Below are positions 9,562 through 18,741 of a stretch of 64,000 nt of DNA, one piece after another. Source of the DNA: DATBLQ01 sp036555325 (lineage in GTDB: Bacteria > Pseudomonadota > Alphaproteobacteria > Rhizobiales > Aestuariivirgaceae). The stretch lies in contig DATBLQ010000082.1 in NCBI GenBank assembly GCA_036555325.1, positions 62,001 through 126,000 on the forward strand, read 5' to 3'. The stretch's first letter is position 1, and each line of letters begins with the position of its first letter. Both the position numbers and the translations under genes were made by a program. The notes beneath the pieces were generated by a model. The model ran no database searches, had not been told where the DNA came from, and saw nothing but the letters and a program-made list of their open reading frames with translations.

Positions 9562-10374
9562 TCATCTTTCTTTTTCGTGCCACTTTGCCTCGTTCCATAG
9601 GGCGTCCATTTCCTCCAGAGTTGATTGTGCAGCGGTTTTGTTGTTCGCCTTTAGCCGCTGCTCGATGTGCGTAAACCGTCGCTCAAATTTCTGGTTGGCT
9701 CGGCGGAGCGCAGTTTCAGCATCGACATTCAAATGGCGCGCCAAGTTGCAGACGGCAAACAGCAAATCACCCAATTCCTCATCTTGCTTTTCGTGAGAGG
9801 CGGAGCGCAATTCGGCGATCTCTTCGTGAATCTTGTCGAGGACATCTTCGCTAGACGGCCAATCGAAACCGACGCGGGCAGCTTTGGTCTGCAGCTTGGT
9901 GGCACGCAGCAGAGCGGGCAGGGCGCTTGGCACCCCTTCCAACGCCGAACCCTTCTCTCTCCCCTGCTCCCGTTCACGAGTTTTCATCGTTTCCCAAAAA
10001 CCCTTCGCGGCGCCTGCTGAGCGCGCTTTCTCGTCGCCGAAGACGTGGGGATGGCGCCGTACCATCTTTCGGCAGATGGACTCGACCACGTCATCAAACT
10101 CAAATGCGTGCGCCTCAGCGGCCATCTGAGCGTGATAGACTACCTGAAGCAAAAGATCGCCCAGCTCCGCTACGAGACCAGCCATATCGTTTTGTTCGAT
10201 TGCTTCGGCGACTTCGTAGGCTTCCTCGATCGTGTATGGCGCGATGCTGGCGAAGGTTTGCTCCAGGTCCCACGGGCAGCCGGTGACGGGCCGACGGAGC
10301 TCAAACATGATAGCGAGGAGGGTACGGATCGATCGATAGTCAGCCGTGGCTGGGTCAAAGGTCTCAGATTGCAT
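9562..10374 (-). CDS. mazG: Nucleoside triphosphate pyrophosphohydrolase MazG
   Basis: A 270-residue protein with two MazG folds. The N-terminal half contains the family opening GCPWDLEQTFASIAPYTIEE and the EExxE-type helix EEAYEVAEAIEQND, followed by ELGDLLLQVVYHAQMA. The second half repeats the metal-binding pattern EIAELRSA with ELGDLLFAVCNLARHL. These acidic residues bind magnesium for NTP hydrolysis to NMP and pyrophosphate. It is the last gene of the leftward operon, 116 bases downstream of the metallo-beta-lactamase gene. Confidence 0.94.
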   Translation of the reverse strand: MQSETFDPATADYRSIRTLLAIMFELRRPVTGCPWDLEQTFASIAPYTIEEAYEVAEAIEQNDMAGLVAELGDLLLQVVYHAQMAAEAHAFEFDDVVESICRKMVRRHPHVFGDEKARSAGAAKGFWETMKTREREQGREKGSALEGVPSALPALLRATKLQTKAARVGFDWPSSEDVLDKIHEEIAELRSASHEKQDEELGDLLFAVCNLARHLNVDAETALRRANQKFERRFTHIEQRLKANNKTAAQSTLEEMDALWNEAKWHEKER

Positions 10375-10490
10375 GGCAATTACACCTAGGAAAAAGTCAG
10401 CTCGGGGTGGTCGTTGGAACGTCTCATTCGCATAAGATATATTATGGAAAGTCAGGTGGCACAGGTCAGGGCCTTCTCAGCCAGAGCTCT

Positions 10491-11288
10491 TTAGTCGAAG
10501 GTGAGCCGCATGCCATCGAAGGCCGGGGTGACATGCGGCGGCAACTCGGTGCACAGCGTTTCGTAGTCCAAGTCAAGGTGCATATTGGTGATGACTGCCT
10601 TCGTGGGTTTGAAGCGGCTTATCCAATCAAGGGTCTCTGACAGTGACCAGTGGCTTGGATGCGGAGTTCTGCGCAAGGCGTCGACGATCCAGCATGACAG
10701 GTCCGAAAGTGCAGCATGGGATTCGGGCGGAACGCCGTTGATGTCCGGTGTATAGGCGACCCCATCGATCCGAAAGCCGAGAGCGCGAGTATCCCCGTGT
10801 TCCACCTCAAACGGGAAAACTCTCATCAGGCCACCCTCCCCGATCACTTCAATGGCTGTCGGGGGCTTGATCAAGGTGATGTCGAGGATGGGAGGGTAGC
10901 TCGAACCCATGGGAGTCCGGAACGCATAACCAAAACGGCTGAAGAGCGCGTCAGATGTCCGGCTATCTGCCCAAACCGGCACCCGTCGGCGCATATTCAA
11001 TGCGACTGCGCGGAGCTCGTCGATGCCATGGGTATGATCAGCATGAGCGTGGGTGAACAGCACACCATCCAGGACGCCTACTCCTGTGGCCAGCAACTGG
11101 TGGCGAAGATCGGGCGAAGTATCAATGAGAACGCGAGTAGAGCCGTTCGAACTGGATTGCTCGATCATCAGCGAACAGCGCTGACGACGATTTTTTGGAT
11201 TGGCTGGATCGCAGTTTCCCCAATAGTTTCCTATTCGCGGCACACCGCCTGAAGAGCCGCAGCCTAGGATGGTGAGCTCAAGGCTCAT
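10491..11288 (-). CDS. MBL-fold metal-dependent hydrolase (PhnP-like)
   Basis: A 265-residue metallo-beta-lactamase-fold protein. It opens with LTILGCGSSGGVPRIG and carries the metal motif THAHADHTHGIDELR (HxHxDH), later GDTRALGFRIDG and finally a histidine in ITNMHLDLDYE. The opening and length match the phosphoribosyl 1,2-cyclic phosphate phosphodiesterase/PhnP-like group, but no phn genes are nearby, so the substrate is not settled. Its start overlaps the tatD stop by four bases (ATGA), and tatD overlaps metG the same way, so the three are probably translated together. This metG-tatD-MBL trio is common in alphaproteobacteria. Confidence 0.85.
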   Translation of the reverse strand: MSLELTILGCGSSGGVPRIGNYWGNCDPANPKNRRQRCSLMIEQSSSNGSTRVLIDTSPDLRHQLLATGVGVLDGVLFTHAHADHTHGIDELRAVALNMRRRVPVWADSRTSDALFSRFGYAFRTPMGSSYPPILDITLIKPPTAIEVIGEGGLMRVFPFEVEHGDTRALGFRIDGVAYTPDINGVPPESHAALSDLSCWIVDALRRTPHPSHWSLSETLDWISRFKPTKAVITNMHLDLDYETLCTELPPHVTPAFDGMRLTFD

Positions 11289-12097
11289 GCGGCGGGAAGA
11301 TCCACGTAACTTGCCGGTGCTTTCACTTTGCCGAAGAGGCGGAAAAAATTGCGGTTCGTGATTGAAGCCATTCTTTCGAGCGGCATGTCTTTGAGATCGG
11401 CAAGGGCCTGCAGAGTATGGATGAGGAATGCCGGCTCGTTAACCTTCCCACGATGGGGCGGCGGGGCAAGGTAGGGGGCGTCCGTTTCAACCAAAACACG
11501 ATCGAGCGGAACGATGCGGGCAACATCCCTGATTTCCGCAGCATTCTTGAATGTAAGAATACCCGAGAACGAAACATATGCACCCGCCTTCAGACCGCGC
11601 TCGGCAAGGTTTCGCCTGGATGAGTAGCAATGCAGCAGGGTTTGGAATGCGCCGCGCGCCATTTCCTGCTCAATGATCGATGCAGTGTCGTCTTCGGCGT
11701 CTCGGCTGTGAACGATCAAAGGAAGACCAGTGCGGCGTGCAGCTTCGATATGGGTCCGAAAGCTTTTCGCCTGGTCGGCGGGCGGGCTGTGACGATAATG
11801 GTAGTCAAGGCCCGCTTCGCCAATAGCCACCACTTTTGGGTGCTGTGCGAGCGATACAAGCTCGGCTGCGGTAATCTCAGGTTCCTCTGCAGCGTTGTGC
11901 GGATGTGTTCCGACCGAACAGTAGATTCCAGGATAAGCTTCTGCGATTGCCAGGACTTGCGCAAGTTCGCGTACGCGTGTCGATATGGTGACCATCAGAT
12001 CCACGCCCACGGCATGGGCGCGCTTTACGACTGCCGGTAAATCGGCAGCGAGCTCCTTGAAATCGAGGTGGCAATGACTGTCTATGGCGCGGATCAT
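11285..12097 (-). CDS. tatD: TatD family metal-dependent deoxyribonuclease
   Basis: A 270-residue TatD-type TIM-barrel nuclease. Metal ligands are visible in order: DSHCHLDF at the N-terminus, SVGTHPHNA, the glutamate in IGEAGLDYHY, LIVHSRDAED, LLHCYSS and VETDAPYLAP. TatD enzymes remove 3-prime nucleotides or repair oxidised DNA ends. The last four bases of metG overlap its start and its own stop overlaps the MBL gene, so it lies in a compact, coupled part of the operon. The family call is firm; the exact substrate is not. Confidence 0.93.
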   Translation of the reverse strand: MIRAIDSHCHLDFKELAADLPAVVKRAHAVGVDLMVTISTRVRELAQVLAIAEAYPGIYCSVGTHPHNAAEEPEITAAELVSLAQHPKVVAIGEAGLDYHYRHSPPADQAKSFRTHIEAARRTGLPLIVHSRDAEDDTASIIEQEMARGAFQTLLHCYSSRRNLAERGLKAGAYVSFSGILTFKNAAEIRDVARIVPLDRVLVETDAPYLAPPPHRGKVNEPAFLIHTLQALADLKDMPLERMASITNRNFFRLFGKVKAPASYVDLPAA

Positions 12098-13659
12098 GCG
12101 GTCTTGGAAACATTTTCATCGATATAGCGGGGAAAAATCGGGGCGGGGGCGGGGATCACCGTGCCGGGGAGTATCTGCGCGCCCTGCCCCAACGCGTCGA
12201 ATGACCGTTTGCCACCATCCACTCCGAGCGCATCGAGCAACCGAGCGGCTGATTGCGGCATATAGGGCTGGGTCAGGATGCCGATGTGCCGCAAAACCTC
12301 GACGGTTACATACAGAATGGTCGCCATACGTTCAGGATCGGTTTTTTTCAAGCTCCACGGCTGTGCATTGGCGAAATACCGGTTCGCGTCCGCGATCACC
12401 TGCCAAATTGCATCGAGTGCCCTGCTGATCGCTTGCACGCCGTGGTGGGCACGCACTTCGCCAAGCAGCGCGCCAGCGGCGGTTAGCAATGCACTATCCG
12501 CTTCGGTGAACGGTCCCGGTCGTGGCACGATGCTTTGACACTCACGCGCTATCATCGATAGCGACCGTTGGGCGAGGTTTCCTAAATCGTTTGCTAGATC
12601 GGCATTGATGCGACCGACAATTGCTTCATGCGTATAGTTGCCGTCCTTGCCGAACGGCACTTCACGCAAAAAGAAATAGCGCACTTGATCAACACCGTAC
12701 TGGCGAAGCATGTCGACCGGGTCGAGGACATTGCCAACCGACTTCGACATTTTCTCGCCGCGATTAAACAGAAATCCATGACCAAAAACTCGTCTTGGCA
12801 ACGGTAGGCCAGCCGACATCAGAAATGCGGGCCAATAAACCGTGTGAAATCTTACGATGTCCTTCCCGATCACATGCAGGTCGGCAGGCCAGAACTTTGC
12901 TCGCGGATTATCGCTGCCGGGCAAACCGGTCGCCGATATGTAGTTGGTCAAGGCGTCGACCCACACGTAGGTCACATGGCCGGGGGCATTTGGCACAGGG
13001 ATGCCCCAGTCAAACGTCGTCCGTGAAATACTCAGGTCCTGCAGGCCGCGCTTTACGAAACTCACGATTTCATTGCGGCGTTCTGGCGGTCCAATGAATT
13101 CCCTGTTCGACTCGTAAAGATCAAGAAGCTTTTGCTGATAGGCCGAGAGCCGAAAAAAATAGCTTTCTTCCTCTACCCATTCGACCGGTGTTCCAGTCTT
13201 GATGGAATACCGCTGCCTGTCGCGTTCCTCGGTTTCCTCGTCGCCATAGTAGGCTTCGTCACGCACCGAATACCATCCAGCGTACTTGCCGAGATAGATG
13301 TCCCCTGCCCTCTCCATTTTTTTCCAAAGCTCGGCAACTGTCCGCTTGTGCCGCTCTTCTGTCGTGCGGATGAAGTCATCGTTGGAACAGTTGAGCGCAT
13401 GGACCATCTGACGGAACAAAGGAGTAATCTCGTCAACGAACTGGCGAGGTGCTTTTCCTTGTTTGGCGGCCGTCTGTTGAACCTTCTGGCCATGTTCGTC
13501 CGTTCCGGTAAGGAATAGAACATCGAAGCCATCTAGTCGCTTGAAACGCGCCAATGCATCCGTCGCCAACGCCTCATAGGCGTGACCTATGTGCGGTGGG
13601 CCGTTGGTATAGGAGATCGCCGTCGTCAAGTAATAGTTTTGGGTCACTCTGTTCATCAT
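12094..13659 (-). CDS. metG: Methionyl-tRNA synthetase
   Basis: A class I aminoacyl-tRNA synthetase of about 521 residues that charges tRNA-Met. The catalytic signatures are YTNGPPHIGHAYEALATD (HIGH motif) and GEKMSKSVGNV (KMSKS loop), with TGTDEHGQKVQ and a C-terminal anticodon-binding helical domain (SMIARECQS to PYMPQSAARLLDALG). No CxxC zinc-knuckle pairs are visible in the connective-peptide region (about residues 120-170), so it belongs to the short MetG type without the appended tRNA-binding dimerisation domain. The start is probably ATG 13659 or 13656; the frame is also open to a TTG at 13674. It lies 27 bases after holB. Confidence 0.95.
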   Translation of the reverse strand: MMNRVTQNYYLTTAISYTNGPPHIGHAYEALATDALARFKRLDGFDVLFLTGTDEHGQKVQQTAAKQGKAPRQFVDEITPLFRQMVHALNCSNDDFIRTTEERHKRTVAELWKKMERAGDIYLGKYAGWYSVRDEAYYGDEETEERDRQRYSIKTGTPVEWVEEESYFFRLSAYQQKLLDLYESNREFIGPPERRNEIVSFVKRGLQDLSISRTTFDWGIPVPNAPGHVTYVWVDALTNYISATGLPGSDNPRAKFWPADLHVIGKDIVRFHTVYWPAFLMSAGLPLPRRVFGHGFLFNRGEKMSKSVGNVLDPVDMLRQYGVDQVRYFFLREVPFGKDGNYTHEAIVGRINADLANDLGNLAQRSLSMIARECQSIVPRPGPFTEADSALLTAAGALLGEVRAHHGVQAISRALDAIWQVIADANRYFANAQPWSLKKTDPERMATILYVTVEVLRHIGILTQPYMPQSAARLLDALGVDGGKRSFDALGQGAQILPGTVIPAPAPIFPRYIDENVSKTA

Positions 13660-13686
13660 CCGATGGAAGACCAAGCATGCCGCAGA

Positions 13687-14730
13687 CTAGCCCTGCGAGT
13701 GCCTCGCGGCGTCCTGAAGCGCCCCGAAAGCATGCATGACCATCTGCCGACGGTCGAGATTTAGGGCATTTGTCTGGCGAATGGAATGGCTGAGTTCCGC
13801 GTGAATGTGTGCCCAGTTGCGGGCCGTTTCTCTTGATGCCAGGGCCTCGGTTCGCGCTCGGTCGGCAACCCAGCGGCTCAGCAATTCGCAGAAAATGCCG
13901 AACTCCTCATCGGCCGTTCTCGATTGCAGCTTGTCGGCCAGGGACAGAGCTTGCCGACGGTCCAACCGAGGCAGATTCGACACCAGGCTGTGGAATTCAG
14001 CGAAGGTGCGAATGCCACCCGATCGCAAGAGCTCCAAAGCGCGTCCAGGGCTGCCGCCCGATAGTTCTGCCGCCAAGGCCAGATCGCTATCTGTCGAGGC
14101 CTCATTGCCAAGGACTTTGCGCAGAATCGTAACGACCTCTTGTCGCTCCAGAGCTTGCAGCCTCAAGCGAATGCATCTTGATGTGATTGTCCGCAGAAGC
14201 CTTCCCGGCGTATTCGAGACCAAAAGGAAGATCGCCCGGTGTGGCGGCTCTTCAAGAATTTTCAGCAAGGCATTGGCACCCTCGAGATTAAGATCCTCTG
14301 CCGGGTCGATGATGCAGACCCGCCAGCCGCTTTCAGCTGCCGAGCGCTCAAAGAAGCTGGCGGCGAGACGTGCGATATCAACTCCAGTTTCAGTCTTGAG
14401 CCGCCCCGTTCTGGCATCGAACTCGCGCTCGACGACAAAAAGGTCCGGGTGGGTGCCGGCGGCAACCCGTCTGAAGACTGGGTCATCACTATTGACGTTG
14501 AGGCTGTCGGGCGCATCGCGTGAATTGGGATAACGAAGCAAGAAACGAGCAAACCGATAGGAGAGCGTGGCCTTTCCAATGCCCCGCGGCCCACCTATTA
14601 GCCAGGCGTGGTGCAATCTATCCGCACGATATGCTTGCAAGAGGGTGGCCTCGGCCTTTTCATTGCCAAGCAACTCCGGCCAACGACGCGGATGGTGAAG
14701 CGTTTGGCGAGGATCCGTTTCGCTGCTCAT
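13687..14730 (-). CDS. holB: DNA polymerase III subunit delta prime
   Basis: A 347-residue clamp-loader subunit of the AAA+ class. It shows HHAWLIGGPRGIGKATL (modified Walker A), FLLRYPNSRDAP, the helical sensor region IIDPAEDLNLEGANALLKIL and the conserved EEPPHRAIFLLVSNTPGRLL followed by ITSRCIRLRL, the SRC motif of DnaX/HolB proteins. ATG 14730 is chosen because it overlaps the tmk stop (ATGA). The tmk-holB-metG order is a standard arrangement. Delta prime is the stator of the loader that opens the beta clamp at replication forks. Confidence 0.92.
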   Translation of the reverse strand: MSSETDPRQTLHHPRRWPELLGNEKAEATLLQAYRADRLHHAWLIGGPRGIGKATLSYRFARFLLRYPNSRDAPDSLNVNSDDPVFRRVAAGTHPDLFVVEREFDARTGRLKTETGVDIARLAASFFERSAAESGWRVCIIDPAEDLNLEGANALLKILEEPPHRAIFLLVSNTPGRLLRTITSRCIRLRLQALERQEVVTILRKVLGNEASTDSDLALAAELSGGSPGRALELLRSGGIRTFAEFHSLVSNLPRLDRRQALSLADKLQSRTADEEFGIFCELLSRWVADRARTEALASRETARNWAHIHAELSHSIRQTNALNLDRRQMVMHAFGALQDAARHSQG

Positions 14731-15353
14731 TGAATCCTCGACAGGAGAGGTCTGGCCAACTGCCAAATGGCGCTGAAGACCTGTTCGGAGCTGGCAGACG
14801 CATCTATGATCTTGCAGCGGTGAGGTTCAGACCTTGCGATGCCGAGGTAGGCGGAGCGAAGGCGCGAATGAAACTCCCGGTCCTTGAGTTCGAAGCGATT
14901 CTCGGTTGCTTTGGCGCGCGCAAGGCCGAGATCGGGATCCAGATCGAGAATCAGGGTCAGGTCTGGGCGCGTTTCACCGACAACCAGTTTCTCAAGGGCG
15001 TCTACGAGACTCTCTTCCACACCTCCTGCCACGCCTTGATAGGCTCTGGTGGAATCCATAAAGCGGTCGCACAGCACCACCTTTCCCTGGCGGAGTGCCG
15101 GGCGGATCGTTTCCCGCAGGTGGCTGTCGCGTGCAGCGTTGACCAGCAAGGTCTCCGCAAGAGGCGACCAGCGACCCACATCGCCTGAAACAATCTCCTT
15201 CCTGATTTCTTCGGCCGGGGCGGACCCTCCGGGCTCACGGGTGACCAGCACGTCGATCCCCTGCTCACGCAATTTCGCTCCGAGTTTGAGGATCTGAGTG
15301 CTTTTGCCGGTGCCTTCGCCACCTTCAAAGGTGATAAATAGCCCTCGGTGCAT
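14727..15353 (-). CDS. tmk: Thymidylate kinase
   Basis: A 208-residue P-loop kinase making dTDP from dTMP. The P-loop reads ITFEGGEGTGKSTQ, followed by TREPGGSAPAEEIRK (the TREPGG motif), DRFMDSTRAYQGVAGG (substrate-binding DRF and LID region) and LTLILDLDPDLGLARAK. ATG 15353 is chosen because its A is also the last base of the dac stop (TGATG) and because the family begins just before the P-loop; the open frame extends further into dac. It also overlaps holB by four bases, which points to coupled translation dac-tmk-holB. Confidence 0.95.
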   Translation of the reverse strand: MHRGLFITFEGGEGTGKSTQILKLGAKLREQGIDVLVTREPGGSAPAEEIRKEIVSGDVGRWSPLAETLLVNAARDSHLRETIRPALRQGKVVLCDRFMDSTRAYQGVAGGVEESLVDALEKLVVGETRPDLTLILDLDPDLGLARAKATENRFELKDREFHSRLRSAYLGIARSEPHRCKIIDASASSEQVFSAIWQLARPLLSRIQ

Positions 15354-16543
15354 CAGCCGCCAAGCGCCATGATGATGAGGCTGTCTAGCGCACGTTTCCA
15401 CCGGCTCCCGACGGCAGCAATGTCCTGCCCGGTGACAACCGGTTGCTCGGCGATCGGGCGCCCATCGATCAGGAAACGCACTTTGCCGATTTCAGTATCC
15501 TTCTTCACCGGGGCAATGAGCGGTCCGCGGTAGGAAAGCTCTACTTTCACTTTGCTACTTTCCTCTTCCGACAAGGCGATGCGTACCTCATCGCGCGCCA
15601 CCAGGGTTGCGGCGCCAACGGACCCGCCCCAAACCCGAACTTGTCCAATCGTTTCGCCCGCCGCGTAGGCAACATAGGGCTTGAACTGTCTAAAGCCCCA
15701 GTCGAGCAGCTTCTGGGCTTCCTCCCGTCGCTCTTCGGCAGAAGGCAATCCGGCGATCACCATGATGAGCCGCCGATCATTGCGCACGGCCGATCCGATG
15801 AGCCCATAGCCGGACTCCTTGATGTAACCCGTTTTGACGCCATCGGCGCCTGGATAGTCGAGCAAAAGCGGATTGCGGTTTGGCTGATTGATCTTGTTCC
15901 ACGTAAAGGACTTCTGGCGGTAGTAGCGGTAGTAGATCGGAAATTTTCGAATGATGTACTCGGTGAGAAGTGCAATCTCCCGCACCGTTATCTTGTGCTC
16001 TTTGTCGAACACACCCGTGGCATTCTTGAACGTTGCATGTTTGAGGCCCATCTCGCGGGCTCTGAAGGTCATGAGATTGGCGAACGCCTCCTCCGACCCC
16101 GCAATGTTTTCTGCGATGGCAATACAGGCATCGTTGGCCGACTGTATGATCGCGCCCTGAATAAGATCGCCCAGCTTCACGCGCGATTCCGGTTCCAAAT
16201 ACATCGTGGAGCTGCCCGATTTGGCGCCACCCCTTTTCCACGCGTTCTTGCTTACGAACATTTCCTGCTCGAGGCTCAGCGTCTTATCGGCAAGCCGCTC
16301 GAACACCATGATCTGTGTCATGATTTTGCTCATGCTGGCGGGGTAAATCGGCTCATCGGGATCTTTTTCGTAGAGTGACTTTCCCGTGCGCCCATCAATC
16401 AGGATCGCGTTCTTCGACTTGGTGAAAAATTGAAGCTCTTCGGGCGTGACGGCAGATTGGGCAAAGGCAGCGCCATTCTTGGCCACTAACGCGACAAGAG
16501 CCGTCGCCACGATCGTTGTTAGAAAGCGGGTCACCGGTCGCAT
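15353..16543 (-). CDS. dacC: D-alanyl-D-alanine carboxypeptidase (PBP5/6-like)
   Basis: A 396-residue exported low-molecular-mass penicillin-binding protein that trims the fifth D-Ala of peptidoglycan stem peptides. An N-terminal signal peptide (TTIVATALVALVAKNGAAFA) is followed by the three serine-peptidase motifs: PASMSK (SxxK), QSANDACIAIAEN (SxN) and DGVKTGYI (KTG). A C-terminal PBP5-type beta domain ends in a probable amphipathic membrane anchor (SRWKRALDSLIIMALGG). The start at 16543 has GGGAGAC directly upstream. It lies between the envelope gene rlpA and tmk. The letter of the dac symbol (C or F) is a guess. Confidence 0.9.
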   Translation of the reverse strand: MRPVTRFLTTIVATALVALVAKNGAAFAQSAVTPEELQFFTKSKNAILIDGRTGKSLYEKDPDEPIYPASMSKIMTQIMVFERLADKTLSLEQEMFVSKNAWKRGGAKSGSSTMYLEPESRVKLGDLIQGAIIQSANDACIAIAENIAGSEEAFANLMTFRAREMGLKHATFKNATGVFDKEHKITVREIALLTEYIIRKFPIYYRYYRQKSFTWNKINQPNRNPLLLDYPGADGVKTGYIKESGYGLIGSAVRNDRRLIMVIAGLPSAEERREEAQKLLDWGFRQFKPYVAYAAGETIGQVRVWGGSVGAATLVARDEVRIALSEEESSKVKVELSYRGPLIAPVKKDTEIGKVRFLIDGRPIAEQPVVTGQDIAAVGSRWKRALDSLIIMALGG

Positions 16544-16638
16544 GTCTCCCTTACAATGGCACTGTTCTACCATCATTCGTCGGATTCTATCCAATGATTA
16601 CTGCGCGCATTCCGCTCGCAGGACGGAAGGCTTTGCAG

Positions 16639-17574
16639 CTAATTCTGGGCAACCACCAGACGGGCGTCGGGATGACCGGAGGCGCGGACGATGGATAGTG
16701 TCTCGCCAGCCACGCCGGGCGACGCGGGCCACAGAGTAACGTTGTACAAGGTTCCAGCAGTGGCACTAACAGGGGTAACCTCGACATCACCCAAAGCTGC
16801 AAGATTGAACCTGGCGCGCTCGGCATTGTCGAGATTTGCAAAGGCGCCCACCTGAATGAAATATGCCAACGAGGGCGGTTGGAACACTTGCTGTGGCGGC
16901 TGGCCAGCACGAGGCTCAAGGGAGGCAACCGCCATGCCAGGCACGCCTGTACCGGTTGTAGTTGCGGCCGCTATCATTTGTCGCAACGGCGTACCACGGA
17001 TCAGCTCTCGGTTCATGGACGCTAGATGTGCCCCCTGGTCGTCGAGGGGCGCCGGGCCGATGTACTGGACTCGAACGGGAGCAGTGCCCTGCTTCTTGAA
17101 ACCGAGCGTGTCTGCCGACTTTTTCGAGAGATCAATGATCCTGTCATCGACAAATGGGCCACGATCATTGATACGGACGACGATCTCCCTGCCGTTCTGA
17201 AGATTTGTAACCTTGGCGTAACTCGGGAGAGGCAATGTGGGATGGGCCGCTGACTGGTATTCCATGTCGAACCATTCGCCGTTCGATGTCATGCGGCGGT
17301 GGAATTGCGGTCCATACCACGAGGCGGTTCCTGTCTTGTCGTAGTTTGGATCCTCCTGGGGGTAGAACCACACCCCCGCCACCTCGTAGGGTTCCCCAAG
17401 CTGATACCGCCCTCCCCCTTTCGGCAGCGGGCCTGTACCCTTGTACATCGGGCTTCCTATCCCAGCGAAAGGATCGCGCTTCACCTTCGAAGAGCATCCG
17501 ACAAGGGACAAGACTGACAACAACAATGCCATTCCGGCAATAAACGCCGCAATCGAACGAAACGCATTACTCAT
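16639..17574 (-). CDS. rlpA: RlpA-type septal ring lipoprotein with SPOR domain
   Basis: A 311-residue lipoprotein precursor: signal sequence with lipobox LSLVGC near residue 27, a double-psi beta-barrel domain carrying TGTASWYGPQFHRRMTSNGE, TLPLPSYAKVTNLQNGRE and VRINDRGPFVDDRIIDLSK, and a C-terminal SPOR-like domain beginning AYFIQVGAFANLDNAER. RlpA enzymes are lytic transglycosylases that act on peptidoglycan lacking stem peptides, and the SPOR domain targets such septal glycan. The neighbouring dac gene fits, since both act in cell-wall maturation. A gap of 95 bases separates it from dac. Confidence 0.92.
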   Translation of the reverse strand: MSNAFRSIAAFIAGMALLLSVLSLVGCSSKVKRDPFAGIGSPMYKGTGPLPKGGGRYQLGEPYEVAGVWFYPQEDPNYDKTGTASWYGPQFHRRMTSNGEWFDMEYQSAAHPTLPLPSYAKVTNLQNGREIVVRINDRGPFVDDRIIDLSKKSADTLGFKKQGTAPVRVQYIGPAPLDDQGAHLASMNRELIRGTPLRQMIAAATTTGTGVPGMAVASLEPRAGQPPQQVFQPPSLAYFIQVGAFANLDNAERARFNLAALGDVEVTPVSATAGTLYNVTLWPASPGVAGETLSIVRASGHPDARLVVAQN

Positions 17575-17716
17575 CTACTTCCACCAGGGCCTCTCAAAAA
17601 ACCCCTCTCCTCGAGGCTTCATCACACTCAATCGAGGTAAAAGAAGGGTGGTCATTTATGGTTAACAACCGAAGAATTGCGAACCGTCCTAGTGCTAACA
17701 GGGTAATCAGAGCCCA

Positions 17717-18589
17717 CTATTGTTGAGGAACCTGGGTTTCTGCATCGGGCGGGAAAATCATTGTGCCCTTGGTCTCAGCATTGCCGGCTGCCGGAGCAGC
17801 GACTGGCTTGACCTCAGGGGTGGCAGGCAGGGTTTCTGAGGGTGGTATCGGTCGGCCTTCAACTATAGCGCTCAATCTCGCAAAATTATCCTTCGCGGCC
17901 TTGTTCCCCGCCTCGACCGCCTGTTCATAGTATTCTAGCGCCCTCTGGGCATCTTTGGCGACCCCCCAGCCCATCTCATACATTCCGGCTAGGTTGTTGA
18001 GTCCCCAACCATCCCCCTGAGCGGCCGATTTCTCGAAATATTCATGTGCACGCAGGAGGCTGCGCTCGGTTCCCCTGCCTGTCAGATACATAAGGCCCAG
18101 ATTGTTTTGCGCAGGCCCATAGCCGGCGTCGGCGGAGCGCCGATACCACTCGAAGGCGGTTTGATCATTCGCCTCCGTGCCGATTCCGTGCTGAAAGCAG
18201 TAGCCAAGCCAATTCTGTGCTTCGATGTTGCCGAGTTCGGCCGCCGATTGATAGAGCTGGGCGGCCATGACCAGGTCTTGCTTCAGACCATCGCCACCCT
18301 GGTGGACCAATCGTGCCAGACGGAACTGGGCCTCCAGGTTTCCCTGGTCCATGGCCAGCCGGTACCATTTGGCGGCTTCCAGCCGCGACCTCTTAACCTT
18401 GTTTCCTGATTCGTAGTGCTTCGCTACCGCCATCTGGGCGTCTTCATCGCCTACTTTGGCAAGCTTGAGTTTCTTGGGAAAGCTGAGCTCCTCAACGCTC
18501 TGGGAAAGGGCACTCTCTGGCCCCAAGGTGCCCAACATCAGCCCGCCCACGATGGCCACAACATTGAGAATCATTGCGTAAGACATCAT
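17717..18589 (-). CDS. Secreted Sel1-repeat (TPR-like) protein
   Basis: A 290-residue exported protein. A signal peptide (about residues 6-30, ending ESALSQ) precedes at least five Sel1 repeats of about 36 residues, recognisable by AAKWYRLAMDQGNLEAQF, AAQLYQSAAELGNIEAQN, AFEWYRRSADAGYGPAQN, AHEYFEKSAAQGDGWGLN and ALEYYEQAVEAGNKAAKD. The last 60 residues are proline/alanine-rich and low in complexity. Sel1 proteins are protein-protein scaffolds, often at the envelope; the partner is unknown. It is the most upstream gene of the leftward envelope/replication run and diverges from the class II aldolase gene. Confidence 0.82.
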   Translation of the reverse strand: MMSYAMILNVVAIVGGLMLGTLGPESALSQSVEELSFPKKLKLAKVGDEDAQMAVAKHYESGNKVKRSRLEAAKWYRLAMDQGNLEAQFRLARLVHQGGDGLKQDLVMAAQLYQSAAELGNIEAQNWLGYCFQHGIGTEANDQTAFEWYRRSADAGYGPAQNNLGLMYLTGRGTERSLLRAHEYFEKSAAQGDGWGLNNLAGMYEMGWGVAKDAQRALEYYEQAVEAGNKAAKDNFARLSAIVEGRPIPPSETLPATPEVKPVAAPAAGNAETKGTMIFPPDAETQVPQQ

Positions 18590-18741
18590 CTCGACTCAAG
18601 TGAAACGCATTGAGCGATGGATAACGTGCAATTGCAGCTTATGGTAGACCAATATGGCATAAGTCAGGCTGAGGATTCCAGCTTGCCGGTCTTCCTCCGC
18701 GGCTGTAAGTCTTACTGTTTGACAAGTGCGCGAGTGAATCC

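Noticed and set aside
13805..14533. A 242-codon + strand frame opposite holB
   Set aside because: Arg/Ser-rich antisense shadow of a clear AAA+ clamp-loader gene.
15443..16378. Long + strand reading frame (311 codons) opposite the D,D-carboxypeptidase gene
   Set aside because: It is fully antisense to a gene with all catalytic motifs, has no recognisable domain and no ribosome site.
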